Shown here one piece after another: positions 56,790 to 64,000 of a DNA stretch of 64,000 nt. How positions within the stretch are numbered: the stretch's first letter is position 1; the number at the start of each line of letters is the position of its first letter. Origin of the DNA: Eucommia ulmoides (taxonomy: Eukaryota > Streptophyta > Magnoliopsida > Garryales > Eucommiaceae). Below the pieces are notes generated by a model. The model was given only the letters and a program-made list of their open reading frames with translations, was not told where the DNA came from and made no database searches. The stretch spans positions 24,654,905 to 24,718,904 of the forward strand of contig CM028335.1 in NCBI GenBank assembly GCA_016647705.1. The letters are read 5' to 3'. The position numbers and the translations under genes are program-made.

Positions 56790-59755
56790 ATGCGTGAGAC
56801 GCATAATCGCCTGAATAAACATGAAACATGGTTGGACTCTATTGATACCACATGTACAAACACTAATGCCATGGTGAAGACTCTTGAGACTCAAATTGCA
56901 CAACTTGCTAGGGAAATTCAAGAACAACAAAAGGGGAAGTTTCCAAGCAACACAGAAACCAACCCTCGGGAATGCAAGGTGATTAAGTTGAGGAGCGGAA
57001 GAGACATGGAAGTGAGAAGGCCTATGGAAACTGAGCTGGGTGTGAGTCGTGAGTTTTCGGATGATAAACCAAGAACTAGTGTGGAGGAGGACGTTGAAGC
57101 AAAGGCTGATGAAGGAAAGGAGAAGCTGAGTGAAGACGTGAATGGGAGTAGTAATAAGGAGAAAGTCGAGGAGAGAAGAGAAGATGAAAGGGTGTTACCG
57201 GGAAGAGTCACATTTTCAGAAAATCCACCGATTCTAGTAACACCACTGCCATATCCTCAAAGGTTCCAAAAGAGGAAGTTGGATGTACAATTCGAAAAAT
57301 TTCTTGAAATCTTCAAGAAAATCCACATCAACATACCTTTTGCGGATGCATTGGAACAAATGCCCAACTATGGCAAGTTCTTGAAGGATATCATGACAAA
57401 GAAACGGAAGTTGGAGGATTATGAAATGGTGAAGCTAACTGAAGAGTGTAGTGCAATACTACAGAAGAAGTTGCCTACCAAATTAAAAGATCCGGGTAGT
57501 TTCACGATTCCGTGTACTATCGAAAAATCTCACTTCGATAAGGCACTTTGTGATCTAGGGGCAAGTATCAATTTGATGCCTTCTTCCGTTTATCGGAAGT
57601 TAGGACTCAGAAGTGCAAAGCCTACGATGATCTCTCTTCAAATGGCGGATCGTTCACTAACCTATCCGAAGGGGATCATTGAGGATGTGCTTGTGAAAGT
57701 TAACAAATTTATATTCCCGGTGGATTTCGTGGTTCTTGAAATGGAGGAAGACATAGAGATCCTGATCATCCTTGGAAGACCTTTCCTTGCAACGGGAAAG
57801 GCCTTAATAGATGTGCATAATGGCAATTTGACCTTAAGAGTTAATGATGAAGAAATAAGGTTCAACATTTTTAACACTATGAACTTTCCAGATGAATCTC
57901 CCAATTGCAATCGAGTTGATGTTGTGGACTCTTGCATGCGGGAGTTCTTTCTTGCGAACATAGATATAGATTCCTTTGAGAGCATTCTCACAAGTTCCAT
58001 ATCTATAGGGGATCTTGGTGAGGAAGGCTCTACCACGGACCTTGATGTTGTGGAATACGTGCTAGCTCTTGACGCTCAACCGAAAGACGTAAATTGTCCT
58101 ATTCATGTGGCGGAGATTGAAGAAGTTGAAGACTCTCCCGAGAAATCAAATCCGTCTCACGGTGGGTTATTACTCAAACAATTACCGGAACACCTTCAGT
58201 ATATTTTTTTGGGAGAGAATTTGATCGATCCGGTTATAATCTCATCAACGCTGATGGAAGAAGAGGAGAGTAAGTTGCTAAGAATCTTGAAGAGGCACCG
58301 ATCCGCTTTTGCTTGGTGTATTTCGGATATTAAGGGAATTAGTCCGTCGGTGTGCATGCATAAGATTTTGATAGAGGATACATTCAAACCCTCCATTGAA
58401 CATCAACGGCGGCTAAATCCGGCTATGAAGGAAGTGGTGAGAGCAGAGGTGTTGAAGCTATTAAATGCTGGGATTATATACGCTATATCTGATAGTGAGT
58501 GGGTGAGCCCGGTGCAAGTGGTACCAAAGAAAGGAGGCATGACGGTAGTAAAAAATGAGAAGGATGGCCTTATCACAACACAAACCATCACAGGATGGCG
58601 TGTATGTATTGATTATAGGAGATTAAATAAGGCAACGAGAAAAGATCATTTTCCTCTTCCTTTCATTGACCAAATGCTAGATCGTTTGGCCGGTTATGAG
58701 TACTATTGCTTCCTTGATGGCTATTCCGGTTACAATCAAATAGCCATTGCGCTGGAGGACCAAGAGAAGACTACTTTCACATACCCGTATAGAACGTTTG
58801 CTTATCGACGTATGCCGTTTGGCCTTTGCAATGCACCGGCAACTTTCCAACGGTGTATGATGGCAATATTTTCTGATATGGTGGAGGAGAAAATAGAAAT
58901 CTTTATGGATGACTTCTCAGTCTTTGGATCGTCCTTTGATCATTGTCTCTACAATCTGACGCTTGTTCTTGACCGATGTGAAGAGAAGAATTTGGTTCTA
59001 AATTGGGAGAAGTGCCACTTTATGGTTAAAGAAGGGATCGTCTTAGGTCATCGAGTCTCTTCCAAGGGGCTTGAGGTGGATCGAGCAAAGATAGAAACGA
59101 TTGAGAAGCTTCTACCACCAATAAATGTGAAAGGAGTTCGTAGTTTCTTGGGGCATGCCAGATTTTACCAGTACTTTATTAAGGACTTCTCGAAGACGGT
59201 GAATCCGTTATGTCACCTTCTTGAGAAGGATACTTCGTTTGAATTCAATGAAGCTTGTATGGAGGCGTTTAAGGCGATAAAGGAGAAGTTGATCTCGGCT
59301 CCAATAATGGTCGCTCCGGATTGGGAAATGCCATTTGAAATAATGTGCGATGCGAGTGACTATGTCGTTGGCGTGGTGTTAGGCCAACGGAAGGAGAAGA
59401 TCTTCCACTCGATCTATTATGCAAGCAAAACATTGAATGACGCCCAGGAAAATTACACCACAACCGAGACAGAAATGCTAGCGGTGGTCTTTGCTTGTGA
59501 TAAGTTCCGTTCATATATCATTGGGTCAAAAGTGATCGTCTACACGGATCACGCAGCTATCCGGTACTTATTTGCAAAGAAAGATACCAAGCCAAGGTTG
59601 ATAAGGTGGATTCTTTTATTACAAGAGTTTGATGCGGAGATAAGGGACAAAAAGGGGAGTGATAACGTTGTTTCCAACCATTTGTCGAGGTTGATTCAAG
59701 AAGACGTTGGTGACGAGTCTAATATCACGGAAGTGTTCCCTGATGAACAACTCTG
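56790..59755 (+). CDS. Athila pol: protease, reverse transcriptase, RNase H (open 1006-codon frame)
   Basis: The longest open frame in the window, in frame with gag. Coiled/acidic linker to about residue 150, then protease with '[19 protein letters not shown]' (D-L-G-A-S active site, Asp codon at 57552) near residue 255. RT at about residues 570-800: '[20 protein letters not shown]', '[20 protein letters not shown]', '[20 protein letters not shown]', catalytic F-M-D-D at 58902-58913, as in other Athila elements. RNase H: '[20 protein letters not shown]', '[20 protein letters not shown]', '[11 protein letters not shown]'. All catalytic aspartates/glutamate are visible. A frameshift at about 59750 shifts the reading into a short tail ending at 59810; integrase continues in another frame. 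Confidence 0.93.
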
Positions 59756-61033
59756 TGGTATACTGACATTGTTAATTATCTTGCATGTGGCGTGTTACCA
59801 CCTGACTTGACAGGAGCACCAAGGAAGAAATTTCTTTTTGATGCTAAGTACTATCTATGGGACGAGCCGTTGCTATTCAAGAAATGTACTGATCAGGTGA
59901 TCCGGAGATGTGTTCCGGAAGAAGAAATGGCTAGTATTCTCTACCATTGCCATTCCTCACCTTGTGGCGGCCATTTCAGTGCGACTCGAACAGCATCAAA
60001 AGTACTGCAATCAGATTTTTACTGGCCCTCTTTGTTTAAAGATTCATATACGTTTGTAAAAACCTGTGATAGATGTCAAAGGGTAGGTAACATATCAAGG
60101 AGGCATGAATTGCGATTGACGTTAATTCTTGAACTTGAGTTGTTTGACGTGTGGGGATTGGATTTCATGGGGCCATTTCCGCCCTCATTTGGGAAGGAGT
60201 ATATTCTACTAGCGGTGGATTATGTGTCCAAATGGGTCGAGGCCGTGGAAACACCTACTAATGATGCCAAAGTGGTGTTAAAGTTCATTCAACATAATGT
60301 TATGACACGGTTCGGGACACCTCGAGCCTTAATCAGTGATGAGGGGACCTACTTCTATAACAAAATGCTCAATGCCTTGTTGGCAAAGTATGGAGTGAGG
60401 CATAAGGTGGCGCTACCATACCACCCACAGACAAATGGCCAAGCGGAAGTTTCAAACCGTGAGATCAAGCTAATTCTGGAAAAGACGGTTCATACAAATC
60501 GCAAGGATTGGGCGGTGAAGCTTGATGGTGCTTTATGGGTGTATTGCACGGCTTTTAAGACACCGATCAGCATGTTGCTGTATCAATTGGTGTTTGGAAA
60601 AGCTTGCCATTTGCCCGTTGAATTGGAGCACCATGCATTCTGGGCGATAAAGAAACTCAATTTTGACATAAAAGCTTCTGGTGCGCAACGTCTCCTCCAA
60701 TTAAATGAAATGGAGGAATTCCGGCACGAGGCTTATGAGAATGCCAAGCTCTACAAAGATAAAACGAAGAGGTGGCATGACAAAATGATAGTCCGGAGGA
60801 AGTTCAGTCCGGGCCAACAAGTCCCATTATTTAATTCAAGGCTGAGGCTCTTTCCCGGAAAGTTGAAGTCTCGGTGGTCTGAACCGTTTCGGATCAAGCA
60901 TATCTATCCTTTTGGAGCTATCGAGCTAGAAGCCGAGGACGAACGAACTTTCCGAGTCAACGGGGAGTGGATCAAGCATTATTTCAAAAATGAAGAGCGA
61001 GTTGTAGAGAACATCTCCCTCGTTGAAGGATAA
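59756..61033 (+). CDS. Athila integrase, displaced by a frameshift
   Basis: Continuation of pol in the +2 frame, starting within '[19 protein letters not shown]' and ending at TAA after '[12 protein letters not shown]'. HHCC zinc domain: '[11 protein letters not shown]' and 'CDRCQ'. Catalytic core: '[13 protein letters not shown]' (first Asp), '[12 protein letters not shown]' (second Asp), '[12 protein letters not shown]' (Glu). The C-terminal part '[18 protein letters not shown]' and '[20 protein letters not shown]' is the usual GPY-like module. The domain itself has no stop, so one indel near 59750 is the only break between RNase H and integrase. Downstream domain order RT-RNase H-integrase marks Ty3/Gypsy. 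Confidence 0.93.
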   Translation, partial: WYTDIVNYLACGVLPPDLTGAPRKKFLFDAKYYLWDEPLLFKKCTDQVIRRCVPEEEMASILYHCHSSPCGGHFSATRTASKVLQSDFYWPSLFKDSYTFVKTCDRCQRVGNISRRHELRLTLILELELFDVWGLDFMGPFPPSFGKEYILLAVDYVSKWVEAVETPTNDAKVVLKFIQHNVMTRFGTPRALISDEGTYFYNKMLNALLAKYGVRHKVALPYHPQTNGQAEVSNREIKLILEKTVHTNRKDWAVKLDGALWVYCTAFKTPISMLLYQLVFGKACHLPVELEHHAFWAIKKLNFDIKASGAQRLLQLNEMEEFRHEAYENAKLYKDKTKRWHDKMIVRRKFSPGQQVPLFNSRLRLFPGKLKSRWSEPFRIKHIYPFGAIELEAEDERTFRVNGEWIKHYFKNEERVVENISLVEG

Positions 61034-61035
61034 AG

Positions 61036-62330
61036 CCGGAATTCTTAAACGTCCATGCTAGGGACGCAAAACCAAGCAACATTTTTTTTGACGTGACATC
61101 GAGGGTAACGAATATTCTCAACTTTTGTATAAATACCTTTTTAGAGATCGTATTGATCTCGTAATATTAATTTTTTGTGGTGAATTGATGAGATTAGATG
61201 CTTAGGATTGATTTGCATGCTAAAACTAATTTGAGGATTGAATAGGAAATAAGAGGTGTAGAAAAACAATGTGAAAACCTGAAGGAATCCAACTTAGGTC
61301 CACACTGGCAAAAATTCGCCTAAGCGGTAAACCCACCGCCTAGGCGAACATTGGACAAAAAGGCTGAGAAAACATTCTGACTTAATTTCTCCCAAGCGGT
61401 AAAACCACCGCTTAGGTGATAATTGGACAGAAAAAGTCAACATTTTTACACTGCCGAAATTTCACCCAGGCGGTAAAACCACCGCCTAGGCGGAAAATTG
61501 AAGAAAAACTGAACTTTCACACTGGTGTAAAATCGCCCCGACGGAAAACCCACTACCTAAGCGGATTTACAACCAAATCAGGGTTACACTCTGGTGTAAA
61601 CTCGCCCCAGCGGAAAAACCACCGCCTAAGCGGATTTACACCAGAAAGTTTTTAAAAAGAAAAGGCACTAATCCGCCTAAGCGGTAAAACCACCGCCTAG
61701 GCGAATTTACGCGAACTCTATTTTTAAAACGCACAGTCCACTTCGCAAACGGCATTTCCCTCCTAAAAATTTCAAGAAACCTCTCAATCTCACCATCCCA
61801 AACTCCTTCCCCCCTTTAAAGATTCATTCTATAGTGCTAAAAACTTGGATCTTCATTAAGAATCTTCGTCCAAACGAGGAATTTCTCTGCCCATTTTCGA
61901 AAAATTAAGATTCGAAGGGTGAATAGTGCAAAATCTCCATTCTTCACTGTTTTGATCAAATTTTTCAACAAGTGTCAATGATCTTATTTTTCATTTAGTT
62001 GTTGAATTATTTGCTTCATTTGCTCATTTATTTCAACAAAACATTGGATTTGATTTGAACCCTAAACCTCTTTAAATCCTAAATTGCGATTTTCATGTTA
62101 TTTGGGATTGAGGAATGCTAAATGATAAACCCTATCATATTTTTGTGTTGATATACAATGTAAATCATGTAGTTTGCGCTACATTGCGACAAAAATGTGA
62201 TTTGGTTAGGGTTGGTGGAATATCTTGTGAGTTTTGTGTTGATTAGCTTTGGTTCGCTGACTAGGGTTTGAATTACTTGTTCTATTGTTATTCTTGTGGA
62301 TTGGTGTGGTGATTTTAATTTTCAGGGAAA
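61036..62330 (+). other. Athila inter-ORF region
   Basis: Long non-coding spacer between pol and the third ORF, as Athila elements have. It contains the hairpin array described next and short TATA-like words (61128-61135). A CAG acceptor-like site lies right before the third ORF's ATG ('TTTTCAGGGAAAATGG', 62319-62333), which would fit expression from a spliced subgenomic RNA. Confidence 0.7.
61316..61704 (+). repeat. Six-unit hairpin array, about 70-bp period
   Basis: Units start near 61316, 61389, 61463, 61532, 61601 and 61672. Each carries CGCC(TA)AGCGG TAAAACC ACCGCCTAGGCG or a variant, that is two arms able to pair around a TAAAACC loop, followed by about 40 bases of more variable spacer ('TTTACACTGG', 'AATTGGACA'). 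Spacing is 69-74. The same words occur in the family's LTR at 53499-53655. Confidence 0.88.
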
Positions 62331-63434
62331 ATGGCAAAGTGCAAGGCTGCCAAGCACTCAAGAACAGACGAACCTCCGTCCGCTTCAGACTTCAATTCCC
62401 TTAAGTTTGTTTCTAAGCAGGCGGAGGATCGGTATAAAGAACATGAGAGTAAGCGGCCAGGCATCCGTCAAGGAGGATTTGGGCCTTTGAATGATCTTCC
62501 TAAAGAAATCAGAATTGTGATCGTACAAAGACGATGGCAACAGTTTTGTTCTCCACCTCCAACAGGAGAGTTGGCCCTTGTTCGAGAATTTTATGCAAAC
62601 ATCGCAGAGGCCACAGGGTTTCAAACACGGGTCCGCAACATTCCCATCCTCTTCAGTACCGATCACTTTAATGAATTGCTAGGATTTACCGGGCCTAAAG
62701 CTTCAAGGGATTTATCCGATGCCGCCTGACCGACAATGAGTGCGGTGATTCAAGCCTTGACGACAGGAAACGCACAATGGACCAACACATGGCAGGGCCA
62801 AGCAATCTTCAAGTCGAGGTTTCTAAAACCAATCCCAAAAATTTGGTTTTCATTTATCTGCACCAATTTGCTCCCAACGACCCATGTGTCTGACGTGTCC
62901 AAGGAGAGAGCTTTCATGCTCTACGACATCGATAGAGGGACGCCCGTAAACGTCGGCTGGCACATTTATTCTTCCATACTTCATGCTGCCAAGTCGAAAA
63001 AGGGTGCCCTTCCTTTTCCTTCCGTCCTCACCGCGCTTTTTCAACGAGCTGGAGTTCGAATCACGTCCACAAGCCCCTTTCATCCTGTGAAGCCACTTGA
63101 TCTAGCAATGATTAAAAGGTTATAGAAAGGCGGACAAGGTGAAGGAGAGGAGGGTCAAGAAGAGGAAGAAGCCGGTCCTTCTGAGCGACTAATGCCTACA
63201 ACCAGCTAAGGCCAAATCACCCAAATCTTAAGAGATGTCCGTAGTCTCCAGTCCGACGTGAGTCAACTTCAAGATAATTTGGCTCCGATGGAGAACTACA
63301 TGGAGTCCTACATCCGGCAACAAGATCAAAACCAACGAGTCATATTCGAGCATCTTGGAATCGACAAGGCGCGTTATACGCCCATGCCGCTTTCCGAGCC
63401 GGATGAGCCGCCACCGCCATCTTCTCAACAATGA
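62331..63434 (+). pseudogene. Athila third ORF (env position), putative plant transposon protein
   Basis: A single frame from ATG at 62331 to TGA at 63432-63434, interrupted by TGA 62727, TAG 63123 and TAA 63207. Recognisable segments: 'MAKCKAAKHSRTDEPPSASD', 'RRWQQFCSPPPTGELALVRE' and 'FYANIAEATGFQTRVRNIPI', then 'LPTTHVSDVSKERAFMLYDI' and 'GALPFPSVLTALFQRAGV'. This is the domain often annotated as putative plant transposon protein in Athila-type elements. A glutamate-rich hinge and a coiled-coil-like C-terminus ('SLQSDVSQLQDNLAPMEN') follow. I see no signal peptide or transmembrane segment, so calling it envelope would not be justified. The lineage assignment rests on position and remembered motif pattern. 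Confidence 0.75.
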
Positions 63435-64000
63435 ACGGTGGGAGGATAAACGTCTATGTCTTCCCTTCTAGGTATGTGTCCGCCCTATTTTTAATATATA
63501 TTTTTCTATTCTGCTATTGGGTTCGCTGCTTAGGCAGTGGGGACACTGCCTCGTTTAAGTTTGGGGGGAGTATGACATGCGATGCATGTAGTTTTTGTTT
63601 TTTGTCTTGAAAGGGACAAGAAGGATGAAAAATTTTTGATGCAAAGGGGACAAAAATTCTTTTTGTGTACAAATTTATATATTAATGCTAAAATTTTTGT
63701 AAATTTTGAAATTCTTTTTGTTATACATGTGTAATGTTTAGCTATGCATGTGTAAGGATAATTAGCATAGGTAATATTAGTTTGTAGAATTAGAATAGAA
63801 TTGTTAATGAATTGAGTTTTACAAGCATGTTGAGTTTTTGAGTTCGTCTGAACCATGTCCCGATGATGAAAATCACCTCCTAATTTGTGTTTTAAGGTCG
63901 GGGGTAATGCCATTCACGTGTGTTTTGTGTGCTTAGCATGTTGATTAGGTAAAAATTATTTTGATCCTAAAATCGCACAATTGCATAAACTCGTTGTATA
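63435..64000 (+). other. Athila 3' internal region with purine tract; 3' LTR not reached
   Basis: Contains AAGTTTGGGGGGAGTATG at 63557-63574, a polypurine-like tract common in this region of Athila elements. The sequence after it does not match the family's LTR start (TGATAGGTGTAAAA), so the true 3' LTR should lie beyond 64000. Confidence 0.6.

Noticed and set aside
56918..58591. Minus-strand frames over Athila pol
   Set aside because: Shadows of the well-supported plus-strand pol.
62331..63434. Retroviral envelope protein
   Set aside because: In the env position, but no signal peptide, transmembrane segment or furin-like site; motifs fit the plant transposon protein family instead.
63530..63913. 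Minus-strand 127-codon frame
   Set aside because: Antisense to the Athila 3' internal region, no similarity, biased composition.

Overview
This is a window of eudicot-like plant nuclear DNA: AT-rich, spliced-gene architecture, canonical plant LTR retrotransposons, PIF/Harbinger-type DNA transposons and long AT and GA microsatellites. I see no bacterial, organellar or rRNA/tRNA genes. Species cannot be read from the sequence. Nearly everything assignable is transposable-element sequence, mostly decayed. I find no demonstrably intact host gene, but two pieces look host-derived: a broken two-exon start of a SNU13/NHP2-like gene (minus strand, about 15.46-15.67 kb) and a possible spliced gene (minus strand, about 45.3-45.9 kb).

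Layout. 1-1065: a Gypsy-type LTR piece. 1754-3900: 3' LTR plus end of pol of a minus-strand Copia element. 4075-14889: minus-strand, gag-only Gypsy material with 3-kb LTRs, arranged LTR-internal-LTR-internal(end). 15460-16400: SNU13-like fragment and an array of hairpin-forming repeats. 17117-24101: plus-strand Copia in tandem form LTR-gag-pol-LTR-gag(partial). 24120-28715: another copy of the minus-strand gag-only Gypsy element. 29835-31784: a non-autonomous element with inverted termini and a TTA target duplication. 32640-35175: two Gypsy gag-protease fragments head to head, forming a large imperfect inverted repeat. 36060-36614: an unexplained open frame. 37401-43983: a SIRE/Maximus-like Copia element truncated in RNase H, joined directly to a Harbinger transposase 3' end (43984-44998). 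46469-47448: a MITE-like element. 47786-54955: a complete minus-strand non-autonomous Athila-like element with target duplication, whose 5' LTR contains a nested solo LTR (53303-54684). 55400-64000: a plus-strand Athila element, gag-pol-3' ORF, with its 5' LTR lost except about 26 bases and its 3' LTR outside the window.

Working relations. The best preserved unit is the Athila pol (protease, RT, RNase H, integrase motifs all recognisable, one frameshift, gag carrying several stop codons). It could in principle have supplied functions to the related pol-less element at 47786-54955, whose primer-binding site is a decayed form of the same site. The Gypsy elements at 4-15 kb and 24-29 kb carry gag but no pol in the parts present, so they also look non-autonomous. 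Three unrelated families here carry arrays of short palindromic words (15.8-16.4 kb; 37.8-38.1 kb; 53.5-53.7 and 61.3-61.7 kb), which is the most unusual recurring structure of the window.
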